From NCBI GenBank assembly GCA_021819435.1, contig JAKARB010000003.1:62001-126000 (forward strand): a stretch of 64,000 nt of DNA, given 5' to 3'. Shown here one piece after another: positions 55,659 to 64,000 of this stretch (the first letter of the stretch is position 1; every line of letters starts with the position of its first letter). A program made the translations under genes and the position numbers. The notes below the pieces were generated by a model, which was not told the DNA's origin, ran no database searches, and saw only the letters and a program-made list of their open reading frames with translations. The DNA comes from Pseudomonadota bacterium (GTDB lineage: Bacteria > Pseudomonadota > Gammaproteobacteria > Burkholderiales > Burkholderiaceae_C).

Positions 55659-56129
55659 ATGCAAGACACGGAACCTTTTGTCCCGCGCGTTCCCGGCATC
55701 GACTACGGCGTGCTCGACACCTTTCTGGGCTACGCGGTTCGCCGCGCCCAGATCCGGCTCTACGAGGACTTCATCGCCTCGCTCGCGCCCTGGGGCATCA
55801 CGCCGCCGCGCTTCACGGCCATGGTCATCGTTTCGCGCAACCCAGGCCTCAAGCTGATCCAGCTCGCCAAGGTGATGGGCATCGCGCGCTCAGGCGCCGT
55901 GATCCTCGTGGATGCGCTGGAGGACCTGGGTTACATGCAGCGCCACCCCGTGCCGGAAGACCGGCGTGCATTCAACCTGGCGCTAACCGAAAAAGGCCGA
56001 ACCGACCTGGTGAACATCATCCAGGCCGTGCAGGAGCACGACCAACGCATGTCACGCATGTTCTCCACCGAAGAACAAGCCCGCTTGCGCCGGCAGTTGA
56101 TCCAGCTGGCGGGCGGCACCCCGGAGTAA
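55659..56129 (+). CDS. MarR-family transcriptional regulator
   Basis: 156 aa. Winged helix segment [65 protein letters not shown], with the typical DRR wing. A -10-like CCTAGACT lies about 45 bp upstream. It is not obviously linked to the neighbouring sdaA gene. Target is unknown. Confidence 0.9.
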   Translation: MQDTEPFVPRVPGIDYGVLDTFLGYAVRRAQIRLYEDFIASLAPWGITPPRFTAMVIVSRNPGLKLIQLAKVMGIARSGAVILVDALEDLGYMQRHPVPEDRRAFNLALTEKGRTDLVNIIQAVQEHDQRMSRMFSTEEQARLRRQLIQLAGGTPE

Positions 56130-56180
56130 ACCGGCAGGCCGTTGGCGTCGCTCAACCCGTTCTCACCCAATTCAAACCAA

Positions 56181-56777
56181 TCAACGCCGCACGATGGCCA
56201 CCACCGTGCGCCAGATCAGCCACACGTCCAGCCACAGAGACGACCGCTCCACGTAGCGCGCGGCGAGCGCCAGCTTGTGCGGCAGCACCTCGTGCACATA
56301 GGCGTGCTCGGGGTTGGCGGCGCGGGCCAGCACAGCGCTCTCATCGCGGTATTCGATGGAGGCGATGTCGGTGATGCCCGGCCGCACCGACAGCACCTTA
56401 TCGCGCAGCTCGGCCGGGTAGTGCGCCACGTAGCGCGGCACCTCGGGGCGGGGCCCGACCAGGCTCATGTCGCCCAGCCACACGTCCAGCAACTGCGGCA
56501 GCTCGTCGAGCTTGGAGGCGCGAAGGAAGCCACCCACGCGCGTGATGCGGCGGTCCGCCCCCACGGTGATTTGCAGCCCCTGCCCCGTCGGCTCGTGGCG
56601 CATGGTGCGGAACTTGTGGATGCGAAAGGGCCTGCCAAAGCGCCCCACGCGCTCTTGCCTGAACATCACCGGCCCCGGCGAGTCGAGCTTGATCAGCGCG
56701 GCGATCAGCAGCAGCAACGGCGCAAGCAGCAGCAGTCCCAGCGTCGAGAGCAGCAGGTCAAAGAGGCGTTTGGCCAT
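56181..56777 (-). CDS. Undecaprenyl-phosphate sugar (phospho)transferase
   Basis: 198-aa bacterial sugar transferase of the short, PglC-like type, with a single membrane segment (LLLSTLGLLLLAPLLLLIAALI). Catalytic features: the KFRTMR motif (IHKFRTMRHEP), SLVGPRPEVPRY and RPGITDIASIEYRDE. It would transfer a sugar-1-phosphate to the lipid carrier and so start a glycan. It is the last gene of the minus-strand glycan cluster. Confidence 0.92.
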   Translation of the reverse strand: MAKRLFDLLLSTLGLLLLAPLLLLIAALIKLDSPGPVMFRQERVGRFGRPFRIHKFRTMRHEPTGQGLQITVGADRRITRVGGFLRASKLDELPQLLDVWLGDMSLVGPRPEVPRYVAHYPAELRDKVLSVRPGITDIASIEYRDESAVLARAANPEHAYVHEVLPHKLALAARYVERSSLWLDVWLIWRTVVAIVRR

Positions 56778-56803
56778 GGGCTGGGCTCGTGGAGGCGCCT
56801 GGC

Positions 56804-58003
56804 TCAGGGCTGAGCGACCGACGCGAAGGCCCGGCGCACCGAGTCCACGACGCGGTCGACGTCGGCGTCCGTCATGCGCGTGTACAGCGGCAGGCTGACC
56901 ATGCGTTCGTACGCCAGCTGGCTGTGCGGGAACTGCTCGGGCTTCAAGCCGTAGCGGTCGCGCCAGTAGGGGTGCAGGTGCAGCGGGATGTAGTGCACGC
57001 TCACGCCGATGCCATCGGCGAACAACTGCTCGATGAGCTGATCACGCGTGATGCCGGCCTCGTCCTTCAGGCGCACCACGTAGAGGTGCCACGAGTGGCA
57101 GTCGCCCGCGTGAACGGGGCGCGGCGGCAGCACCAGCGGCAGGTCGGCCAGGGCCGCGTCGAAGCGCTGTGCCAGGTGCTCGCGCTTGTGCTGGAAGCCC
57201 TCGATGCGTTGCAACTGGTGCAGGCCCAGCGCGGCGGCGATGTCGGTCAGGTTGTACTTGAAGCCGGGCGCCACGATCTCGTAGTACCAGCTCGGCACCT
57301 TGGCCGTGAAGCGGTCGAAAGCATCTCGGTTGATGCCATGCAGGCGCATGACCTTGGCGCGCGCGGCCAGCTCGGCGCTGCGTGTGACCAGCATGCCGCC
57401 TTCGCCCGTGGTCATCGTCTTGTTGGCGTAGAAGCTGAAGACGATGGCGTCGCTGTCATGCAGGCCGATCAGCTTGCCGCGCCAGGTCGTGGGCAAGGCA
57501 TGCGCTGCGTCCTCGACCACCTTCACGCCATGCTTGCGCGCGATGGCTTGCACCGCGTCCATGTCCACCGCCAGGCCGGCGTAGTGCACCGGCATGATGG
57601 CTTTCGTCTTCGGCGTGATGGCCGCCTCAAGCTGGGCCAGGTCGATGTTGAGCGTGGCCGGGTCGATGTCCACCAGCTTCACATCGGCACCGAGGTAGCG
57701 CACCACCTCGGCCGTGGCCGTGAAGGTGTGCGTGGTGGTGATGACCTCATCGCCCGGCCCGATGCCCAGTGCTTCGAGCGCCAGGTGCAGACCGGCGGTG
57801 GCCGAGTTGACGGCGATGCAATGCAGCCCCGGCTCACCCAGGAAAGCGCCGAAGGCCTCTTCGAACTTGCGCGCCTTCGGGCCCGTGGTCACCCAGCCCG
57901 AACGCAAGGTGTCAACGACCTCGGCGATTTCTTCTTCGCCGATTTCAGGCAGGGCGAAGGGCAGGAACGGTGTTTTCGTGGAGGGGTTGTTCTCAGCGCT
58001 CAT
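56804..58003 (-). CDS. DegT/DnrJ/EryC1/StrS-family sugar aminotransferase
   Basis: 399 aa from the ATG at 58003. PLP fold with [34 protein letters not shown]-type start, the PLP lysine in [16 protein letters not shown], and the C-terminal [15 protein letters not shown]. It aminates a nucleotide-linked keto-sugar used by the glycan cluster, such as a 4-keto-6-deoxy sugar; the exact sugar is unknown. Confidence 0.92.
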   Translation of the reverse strand: MSAENNPSTKTPFLPFALPEIGEEEIAEVVDTLRSGWVTTGPKARKFEEAFGAFLGEPGLHCIAVNSATAGLHLALEALGIGPGDEVITTTHTFTATAEVVRYLGADVKLVDIDPATLNIDLAQLEAAITPKTKAIMPVHYAGLAVDMDAVQAIARKHGVKVVEDAAHALPTTWRGKLIGLHDSDAIVFSFYANKTMTTGEGGMLVTRSAELAARAKVMRLHGINRDAFDRFTAKVPSWYYEIVAPGFKYNLTDIAAALGLHQLQRIEGFQHKREHLAQRFDAALADLPLVLPPRPVHAGDCHSWHLYVVRLKDEAGITRDQLIEQLFADGIGVSVHYIPLHLHPYWRDRYGLKPEQFPHSQLAYERMVSLPLYTRMTDADVDRVVDSVRRAFASVAQP

Positions 58004-58102
58004 GGTGGGATCGCAATGCAGCAACGGTGCGAAAGGTATGCGGGAAAGATTGGGCAGGGTGCAGCAGGTTCGGCAGATGCCAGCGACGGTGGTTGTGCAC
58101 GT

Positions 58103-59230
58103 TCAGCGCGTGAGGCGGCCAAACGCCGGGTCGGGCCGGCCACGCACCAGGGCGTCGAACCAGCCGCGCAAGGAGCCAAAGCCATAGCCGAAATGGTAGG
58201 CCGCGATCACATCGGGCAGGTGCCAAAACAGATCGCGCCCTGCCTCGCCCGCGATGCGCCAACTCACCGCCAGCACGGCCGAGCCATAAAGCAGCGTCAG
58301 CCCCATCAAACCAGCGATGCCAACGGCCGAGACCCACAATGCGCCCAGGCGGTGGTTCTGCCCCGGCTCGATCAGCAGGGCCATGGCCGAGCCGGCGATC
58401 ATCATCAGCACACACAACAGCAGCGCGGCCACGAACATGCCGGGGATGAGGTGGCGCAGCGCAGCGGCCTGGCCATGCTTCTTCATGACGAAGGGCTTCC
58501 AGTAGCCGTACTGGCGGTATTGCCGAAAGACATCGCCCTTGCTGCTGCGCGGAAAGTAAACCGATCGGATGGCCGAGGACTGCCAGATGCGCCCGCCACC
58601 CAGGTGGATGCGCAGGTTGTGCTCGTCGTCCTGGTTGCGCACCAGGTTCTCGTCGAACACGCCGAAGCGTTCGAAGGTCTGTCGCGGCCAGGCGCCCAGG
58701 TAGACGGTGTCGGCCTCGCCGTTGTGGGCCAGGTCGCGCGAAAGCGCGCCGCCCGCCACCCACTTCGACTGGAAAGCCGCGGCCACGGCACGCTGCACGC
58801 GGCCACGCGGGCCTTCTTCGCCCTGGGCGCGCCAGGGGCCGCCCACGTTGTCGGCGCCCGTGGCCTGCCAGGTGGCCAGGCATTGGGCGATGTAGTCCTC
58901 GGCGTAGACCGTGTGCACATCCAGCCGGACGATGAACTCGCCGGTGGCGCGCTCGATGCAGCGGTTCAGGCCGGTCGAGACGATGCGCCCGGGGTTGTCG
59001 ATCATCGTGAAGCGGGCGTCGTTTTCCTCGCAGAAAGCGGCCAGCCGCTCACGCGTGCCATCGTTGCTCATGCCATCGGCGATCCACACCTCCAGCATCC
59101 AGCCTTCGGGCAGGCGTTGCGCCGCCACGCTCTGGCAAAAAGGCACGATGTGCTCGACCTCGTTGCGGCAAGGCACGATGACGGAAACACGCCGCGATGC
59201 CACGGGTTGACCCATGCTGTCACTGCTCAT
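58103..59230 (-). CDS. Family 2 glycosyltransferase
   Basis: 375 aa from the ATG at 59230. GT2 core VSVIVPCRNEVEHIVPFCQSV, DGMSNDGTRE and the D-x-D-type RLDVHTVYAEDY, then a C-terminal part with about three membrane helices. It adds a sugar to the lipid-linked oligosaccharide of this cluster. The start is 8 bp after the stop of the upstream GT4 gene (59239). Confidence 0.9.
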   Translation of the reverse strand: MSSDSMGQPVASRRVSVIVPCRNEVEHIVPFCQSVAAQRLPEGWMLEVWIADGMSNDGTRERLAAFCEENDARFTMIDNPGRIVSTGLNRCIERATGEFIVRLDVHTVYAEDYIAQCLATWQATGADNVGGPWRAQGEEGPRGRVQRAVAAAFQSKWVAGGALSRDLAHNGEADTVYLGAWPRQTFERFGVFDENLVRNQDDEHNLRIHLGGGRIWQSSAIRSVYFPRSSKGDVFRQYRQYGYWKPFVMKKHGQAAALRHLIPGMFVAALLLCVLMMIAGSAMALLIEPGQNHRLGALWVSAVGIAGLMGLTLLYGSAVLAVSWRIAGEAGRDLFWHLPDVIAAYHFGYGFGSLRGWFDALVRGRPDPAFGRLTR

Positions 59231-59238
59231 GCGCGCCC

Positions 59239-60366
59239 TCAACCGCTGACCGCGCGCTTGCGCTGCATGCGCAGGCCGCCGCAGTTCAGCAGCTTCTGGT
59301 AGTGGCGCCACATGGCGTCCATCTGCCCGCGCCGGGACGCGTCACGCTCGATGCGGTCGCGGTTGCGCGGGCCCATCTGCGCGGTCTGCTCGGGGTGGTC
59401 GTGCAGGCGCAGCAGGGCTTGCGTCAGCGCATCGGCATCGCGCACAGGCACGATGCAGCCGCCCTGCTCGTCCACCCACTGGCGGTTGGCCGGCAGGTCC
59501 GAAGCCACGATCGGCAAGCCGCAAGCCATCGATTCGAGCACCGACACCGAGGTCGCATCCGAGGTGGGCACCGACACCGACACCCGGCTTCGCTGGATGG
59601 CATCGACCATCGCGCGATCACCCACGCGGCCATGGAAGATCACCTGATCGACCAGCCCCAGGTGCTTGACCTGCTGCTCCAGCTCGCCTTGCAGGCTGCC
59701 GCCGCCCAGCAGGTGCAGGCGCGCCGCCGCATCGGGCCGCTCAGCCACGAAACGCGAGAAGGCGTTGACGATCACGTCGATGTTGTAGTTCGGCTCCCAA
59801 CTGCGCAGGCTGACGATGTCGAAGCTCGCAGGCTTGAGAGCAGCCTCCAGCGGGGTGAACAGCTCGGTGTCCGCGCCCCACAGGATCTGATGGCACGGCG
59901 CCGAGGGGTGGTAGAGCGCGATCTCGTCGATCATGTCCATCGAGTCGGCCGTGATGAGGTCGGCGCGGCGCAGCGACCAGGCCACGATCAGGCGCATCAG
60001 CCGGCTCTCGCGCGGCGTGACCAGGATGTCGCTGCCCCAGGCGGTGAGCACCGTCGGGCAGGTCAGCCCGCAAGCCGCTGCCCACAACCCATACGACGTG
60101 ACGTAATGGCCATGCACCAGCGTGGGCTGGAAACGCGCGGCCACCTCGCGGGCCACGCGGCGCACCTCGGGCAGCGCCTTGAACCAACCCAGCTTGTCCC
60201 CACCCGGCCGGATGGCAATGACTTCTTTCGCACCAGGCACCTCGGCCGGCTGTCGGGTGATGACGATGGCTTCACCACCCCGGTCCACCACAGCCTGCAC
60301 CCAGCGGCGCGTGTGCACGCTGGCCGCGTCGGCAAAAAAGAGGATGCGGGTCGGGCAGGTGTTCAT
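59239..60366 (-). CDS. Family 4 glycosyltransferase
   Basis: 375 aa. N-domain ILFFADAASVHTRRWVQAVVDRGGEAIVIT; GT4 C-domain with LHLLGGGSLQGELEQQV and the acidic motif PTSDATSVSVLESMACGLPIVASDLPANRQWV. Retaining glycosyltransferase using a nucleotide sugar. Overlaps the acyltransferase gene by 4 bp. Confidence 0.92.
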   Translation of the reverse strand: MNTCPTRILFFADAASVHTRRWVQAVVDRGGEAIVITRQPAEVPGAKEVIAIRPGGDKLGWFKALPEVRRVAREVAARFQPTLVHGHYVTSYGLWAAACGLTCPTVLTAWGSDILVTPRESRLMRLIVAWSLRRADLITADSMDMIDEIALYHPSAPCHQILWGADTELFTPLEAALKPASFDIVSLRSWEPNYNIDVIVNAFSRFVAERPDAAARLHLLGGGSLQGELEQQVKHLGLVDQVIFHGRVGDRAMVDAIQRSRVSVSVPTSDATSVSVLESMACGLPIVASDLPANRQWVDEQGGCIVPVRDADALTQALLRLHDHPEQTAQMGPRNRDRIERDASRRGQMDAMWRHYQKLLNCGGLRMQRKRAVSG

Positions 60367-61037
60367 GCGGTGAACGAGCGGTTCGTGGAGCGGCCCTCGT
60401 CGCCCTGGGCGACCAGCCCATCAAGCGCGCGACGCAAGTGATCCTTGCCCGCCCACTGGGCGTAAACAGCGTGCAGCTCGGGGTGCCGCTGCAACAAGGC
60501 CCGATCAAGCTCGCGGGTGTCGCCCAGCACAGCGGCCGGTTTGCCATGCGCCTCGGGGCCGACGATGGCGAAGTCTGGCACCACGCCCGAGACAAAGCTG
60601 TAAGCCTGCACGATCACGCCCTTGCCGATCTGCGCACCGGGCGCGACCACGCTGTGCGGGCCGATGAAGCTGTAGGCACCCACCCGCGTGGCCTTGCGGA
60701 TGTAGCCCACCGGCTGCGGGTCACCCAGGTAACGCCGCCCCATGACGCGCACCGCGCGGTGGCTGGAGTGGCTGAGGATGGACACGTAATTGGTGACCTG
60801 CACGCCTTCTTCGATCAGCAGCCCGTTGGAGCCATCCAGCCGGTTGAAGTGGCCGATGAAAACATGATCTTGCAAGACCAGGCCTTCGAGCCCCTCCAGG
60901 CAGGTGTGGGTGCTCACGCGCGTGCTGGCGCACCAGCCACCATCCGGGTTCGACCAACCGTACACCATGCGCGGGCCGGTGAACGCCGCGACGGCGCGCA
61001 CCAGGGGGCGTTTGAGTTGCTGGATCAAAACCGACAT
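60363..61037 (-). CDS. Hexapeptide-repeat acyltransferase
   Basis: 224 aa. The left-handed beta-helix is seen in VFIGHFNRLDGSNGLLIEEGVQVTNYVSI, YSFIGPHSVVAPGAQIGKGVIVQAYSFVSG. Such enzymes acetylate sugars; a DapH/WbbJ-like role is likely. Located between the flippase and the GT4 in the glycan operon. Confidence 0.87.
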   Translation of the reverse strand: MSVLIQQLKRPLVRAVAAFTGPRMVYGWSNPDGGWCASTRVSTHTCLEGLEGLVLQDHVFIGHFNRLDGSNGLLIEEGVQVTNYVSILSHSSHRAVRVMGRRYLGDPQPVGYIRKATRVGAYSFIGPHSVVAPGAQIGKGVIVQAYSFVSGVVPDFAIVGPEAHGKPAAVLGDTRELDRALLQRHPELHAVYAQWAGKDHLRRALDGLVAQGDEGRSTNRSFTA

Positions 61038-61056
61038 GGGTCCGCATTCTCCCCGA

Positions 61057-62481
61057 TCAGCCGGCGGCCCGGGGCGTTGCGTCGCGCCAAAGCGCGCTCA
61101 GCGGCAGGCCGGCGTGGCGCAGGAACACGCCGTAAGCCACCACGATGGCACCGATGTAGCCCGAGCTCGACGCCGCCGCCGCCCCCACCGCCCCCCAGAC
61201 CGGCACCCACCACAGGCCCAGGCCGAAGCTGATGAGCAGCGACAGCCCCGCGATGGCGCCCGAGAGCTGCGGCCGCCCCAGGTGGTTGGTGTAGAACGCT
61301 GACAGGCTGGACGCCGCCGCATAGGCCGCCACGCCCGGCAACAGCGCCGCCAGCGGCAGCAACGAAGCCTGGTAGGCCTCGCCCAGCACGCTCGGCAGCG
61401 CCCACCAGGCGCCCAGCATGAGCAGCGGTGCGGCCACCAGGGTGGCGAGCACATTGATGCGCACCGCATGCACCGTCATGGCGGCGGCGGCGGCACGCTC
61501 CGGGTGACCGATGCGCGCATAAACCGACACCGTCACAGAAGAAGACAGCAGCCACAGCAACTCGGCCACCGTCACCGCCACCGAGTAAGTGCCCACCGCT
61601 TCCAGCCCATGAAATCGCTCCACGAGGAACAGCGAAGCACGGTAGTTCAGCAAGCTGATGACGTTGGTGACGCCGATGGTGGCCACGAAGCGCCACTCGC
61701 CGTGCCAGCTTGGCGATGGCAACCAGGTGACGCCGGTCTGGCCGGGGTGGGCCTCACGGGCCTCGAAGGCCTCGTCGCGCTGGCTCGCGTGGCGCAAGGA
61801 CGCCAGCGCCGTGAGCAGCGCCACCAAGGCCTTGCCGCTGACCCAGGCGATCAGCACCATCACCACCACCGGTGCGCGCCCAACGTAATCGGCCGTCAAC
61901 CAACCCGCCCCGAGCAGGCCCGCCAGCACCACCGCCGGCGCGGCCACCTGGGCCAGGTTGATGGGCCACATGCGGCCCTCGCCCAGCCACAGCCCCGTGG
62001 CGGTGGGCACCAGCAACAAAAACGGCGCCGCCAGCGCCAGCAGCCAGAGCTGCGAATAAGGCATGGCCGTGGCCTGCCACGACACCAGCGAGAGGCCGAC
62101 CGCAGCCAGCGCGCCCAGCACCACGGCCGCGCGCAGCACGCCCACCAGCATCGGCAGCGAACGCCAAACATCGCCCCTCACCTGACGCGACATCTGCCGC
62201 GCCAGCCACAGCCCCAGACCCGAGAACAAGGTCAGCAGCCCCGACTCCACCGCCACGAACAGCGCGAAAGCGCCCTGCACCTTGGGCCCCATGCGCGCCA
62301 CCAGCACCGTGATGGCCAGGCCCAGGCCGACGATGGCCAGCTTGGCCATCAGGTTGCCCAACGCGGCCCGGGGCACGTTCGCCAGCGCCTGCTGCAAGCG
62401 AGCGCGCCAGCCAGAGGCGGAGGCGGCGGGAGCGGGGACAGATGCGGAAGCCGCGGACCGGGGGGGCAAGGAGTCGGACAT
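61057..62481 (-). CDS. Polysaccharide/oligosaccharide flippase (Wzx-like)
   Basis: 474 aa from the ATG at 62481 (MSDSLPPRS). An Ala/Ser/Pro-rich N-terminus precedes about twelve to fourteen hydrophobic helices (LAIVGLGLAITVLVARMGPKVQGAFALFVAVE first). The MATE/Wzx pattern VQGAFALFV and FSGLGLWLARQMSR fits O-antigen type flippases. First gene of the cluster; no Wzy polymerase or ligase is in the window. Confidence 0.88.
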   Translation of the reverse strand: MSDSLPPRSAASASVPAPAASASGWRARLQQALANVPRAALGNLMAKLAIVGLGLAITVLVARMGPKVQGAFALFVAVESGLLTLFSGLGLWLARQMSRQVRGDVWRSLPMLVGVLRAAVVLGALAAVGLSLVSWQATAMPYSQLWLLALAAPFLLLVPTATGLWLGEGRMWPINLAQVAAPAVVLAGLLGAGWLTADYVGRAPVVVMVLIAWVSGKALVALLTALASLRHASQRDEAFEAREAHPGQTGVTWLPSPSWHGEWRFVATIGVTNVISLLNYRASLFLVERFHGLEAVGTYSVAVTVAELLWLLSSSVTVSVYARIGHPERAAAAAMTVHAVRINVLATLVAAPLLMLGAWWALPSVLGEAYQASLLPLAALLPGVAAYAAASSLSAFYTNHLGRPQLSGAIAGLSLLISFGLGLWWVPVWGAVGAAAASSSGYIGAIVVAYGVFLRHAGLPLSALWRDATPRAAG

Positions 62482-62562
62482 GGGCCGCATTGTCGCCGAC
62501 CAAGGCCATTCAAGGCGGCACACCAGCGCATGGGACACGTCGTCGCCGTCGGCCTCGAAAAG

Positions 62563-63078
62563 TCAACGAAGCAGAAATTCCACAAGCCGCCCCAACGCAG
62601 GCTCCCTTTGGCGAGCGGCTTCCAGCAAATCTCTGGGGAAATGGCGCTCAAACAAACCTGGCGTGTGAGCCTCCATCCCAAATTTTTTCTCGAATGCGCT
62701 CTTGCACTGCTTCGTGGTGTGGGGCACGCGATGACCGGCCACGCGCAACAGCAGTGCCTCCAGGCAGGGCTGCGCCTCAAAAACCTCGATGTCCTGTTTC
62801 GCAGCCAAGGCGCGCTGCGCGTCGTTCCAATCGGTGTCCGTGTCGAGCAAGGCCCCGACTTGGTCATAAGCCGCTTGAGCGCTCTGGCGATGCGTGTGAT
62901 TCAGAACATTCGCTCCGCCTTTGCCCTTGGCTGTCTTCACGGTGACGTGCTTGCTACCCCGCAACACATAGATCGCCTTGAGGTGGTTCAAGAAGGCCTG
63001 CTCAGCCAGCCCCTCCCCCACCAACAAGGCGGTCTTGCGCTGTGAGCGCCCTCGTGAAGCCAAGGCAGAGCGCGCCAT
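62563..63078 (-). CDS. TOPRIM/RloB-like protein
   Basis: 171 aa. Starts TALLVGEGLAEQAFLNHLKAI, with a Glu in VGEG, and later has an acidic LLDTDTDWNDA (D-x-D-x-D), the TOPRIM-type pattern of metal-dependent nucleases such as RloB. The start codon overlaps the stop of the ATPase gene (TGATG), so the two are translationally coupled. Together they resemble AAA plus TOPRIM phage-defence pairs (OLD, RloAB, PARIS-type). Family placement is by eye. Confidence 0.6.
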   Translation of the reverse strand: MARSALASRGRSQRKTALLVGEGLAEQAFLNHLKAIYVLRGSKHVTVKTAKGKGGANVLNHTHRQSAQAAYDQVGALLDTDTDWNDAQRALAAKQDIEVFEAQPCLEALLLRVAGHRVPHTTKQCKSAFEKKFGMEAHTPGLFERHFPRDLLEAARQREPALGRLVEFLLR

Positions 63079-64000
63079 CAGAGTTGTGGCACGGCGCCAT
63101 AGGCGCCCGCCATGTACTTGGCGTAGAAATTGTCGTCATTGCGGATGCCAAGGATGCTGTCCATGCGCCAGGCAGTGCTCTCGCACTCTTCGTTCTTTTC
63201 GACCAGCATCACCTGCGACTTGTGCAACACATTGAGCACCTCCATTGCATGGCAGGTGAAGATGATTTGCGCCTTGTGGGGATTGGTTTCTTTGTGGGCG
63301 AACAGGTCAAGGATGGGCTCCAGCATGTGGGGATGCAAGTCGTTCTCGAACTCGTCCACCACAACCAAGCCACCCTCAGCCAAGGCCGGCAACAGGCCTG
63401 CCAACAGCACAAACGCGCTTTGAGTACCGCTTGATTCGTTAAAGAACGACAACTCGTGCTTCAGGCCTTGCCGGTCGGTGTGCACACCAAACGGCAGCCA
63501 GACTTTCTCAGGCTCTTCACCGGGCATCTGCAAGGTTTGCTCACGCACTTGCACATCGCTCAAGCCCAAGTTCCAGGACTTCAACAAGGACACCATCCAG
63601 GCCTGCTGCTCTTGATTGAGTGCAAAGTGCCGCGCTGCCACGGGCAAATCCCTGTCAGCTCGAAAGGACATTCGGCCCGTGGCCACCACGTTGGTCTGCA
63701 GATGGATGCGGGTGAACATCTGTGCTTGCTCAACGCCGTATTGGGCCGCGGTAGAAATCAGCGAAGCGTTAGGGCGAACTTTGCGGGCCTCGGATGGCGC
63801 CATGCCGAAGTCCTGCTGTTTGACTTGATAGTGCTGCGCAGATTCATCCCAATCGCGCACGAACACGTAGCTGAATCCCTTGACCTTTTGCTGATAGAGC
63901 GCCTCGTGCAGCACTCGCTGGGGCGTCAGGCGCAGCACATAACGCCACAGTTGGCCGTCCGGATCTTCGGCCTCGACCTCGAACTCGGTTGGCTCATCAA
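63078..64000 (-). CDS. AAA-family ATPase, 5' partial (ABC-like, defence-type)
   Basis: The frame is open through the window edge at 64000; the GTG at 63938 is not a real start. C-terminal part visible: AFVLLAGLLPALAEGGLVVVDEFENDLHPHMLEPILDLF, a Walker B with the E-x-x-x-x-H-type D-loop seen in AAA_15/AAA_21 and RecF/SMC-like ATPases, followed by AQIIFTCHAMEVLN. The Walker A part lies outside the window. The coupled TOPRIM gene downstream suggests a two-gene defence system. Confidence 0.75.
   Translation of the reverse strand, partial: DEPTEFEVEAEDPDGQLWRYVLRLTPQRVLHEALYQQKVKGFSYVFVRDWDESAQHYQVKQQDFGMAPSEARKVRPNASLISTAAQYGVEQAQMFTRIHLQTNVVATGRMSFRADRDLPVAARHFALNQEQQAWMVSLLKSWNLGLSDVQVREQTLQMPGEEPEKVWLPFGVHTDRQGLKHELSFFNESSGTQSAFVLLAGLLPALAEGGLVVVDEFENDLHPHMLEPILDLFAHKETNPHKAQIIFTCHAMEVLNVLHKSQVMLVEKNEECESTAWRMDSILGIRNDDNFYAKYMAGAYGAVPQL

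Noticed and set aside
56789-59302. 837-aa plus-strand ORF
   Set aside because: Shadow of the aminotransferase and GT2 genes; His/Arg/Gln-rich composition from high-GC antisense.

Overview
The window is high-GC, densely packed bacterial DNA with no tRNA or rRNA. The protein repertoire fits a betaproteobacterium of the order Burkholderiales: a full System I cytochrome c maturation operon, Ssu-type sulfonate uptake, OmpP1/FadL and phosphate-selective-type porins, a one-chain serine dehydratase, and a PF10118 metal-dependent hydrolase. Genus cannot be fixed from sequence reading alone. The unifying theme is sulfur scavenging plus periplasmic redox and cytochrome c chemistry.

Layout. (1) 1-8.2 kb: the 3' part of a cysteine desulfurase with the Pro-rich N-terminal extension of family 2A encapsulin cargo, then an OmpP1/FadL porin and ssuADCB-like genes for alkanesulfonate uptake and desulfonation, with a second SsuA-like protein on the opposite strand. 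(2) 8.4-13.4 kb: a DsbD-type thiol reductase, a redoxin and a vanadium-haloperoxidase homologue whose usual catalytic His is missing. (3) 13.5-18.7 kb, minus strand: a 4-TM protein, GroEL, GroES, a membrane glycosyltransferase and a dienelactone-hydrolase family protein. (4) 18.8-28.4 kb, minus strand: ccmABCDEFGHI read straight through into a formylglycine-generating enzyme (FGE) and an arylsulfatase. (5) 28.5-40.0 kb, minus strand: a block led by a DUF1549/DUF1553 c-heme protein and a DUF1501 protein, followed by three small c-type cytochromes, a peroxiredoxin, a lectin-like secreted protein and an RND pump with its adaptor.

(6) 40.4-48.3 kb, plus strand: a porin, a sulfonate-like ABC importer with two permeases, a rhodanese-like protein with Ser in place of Cys, a cytochrome b561-like protein and a sulfate-binding protein. 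The 450-bp AT-rich gap between blocks 5 and 6 carries a near-perfect sigma-54 promoter facing each way, with three TCAACAC repeats at helical spacing between them. (7) 48.5-51.4 kb: a stand-alone sigma-54 activator without sensor domain (SfnR-like) with an XRE/cupin regulator, and an RBBP9-type hydrolase. (8) 51.4-56.1 kb: an SDR, the PF10118 protein, a 395-bp nested palindromic mosaic, SdaA and a MarR regulator. (9) 56.2-62.5 kb, minus strand: a polysaccharide or glycan cluster (priming transferase, aminotransferase, two glycosyltransferases, acyltransferase, flippase). (10) 62.6-64 kb: a TOPRIM/RloB-like protein and an AAA ATPase cut by the window edge, possibly a phage-defence pair.

Working model (inference): blocks 5 and 6 are a divergently transcribed, sigma-54-controlled sulfur-starvation system. 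A periplasmic cytochrome-linked DUF1549/DUF1553-DUF1501 pair would act on an organosulfur or sulfated substrate, electrons would leave through small c cytochromes and a b561-type protein, and products would be imported by the ABC and Sbp components. The ccm operon supplies haem attachment, and FGE, sulfatase, Ssu proteins and the encapsulin-type desulfurase complete the sulfur route to cysteine and thiocarriers. This system is the best candidate in the window for undescribed biology.
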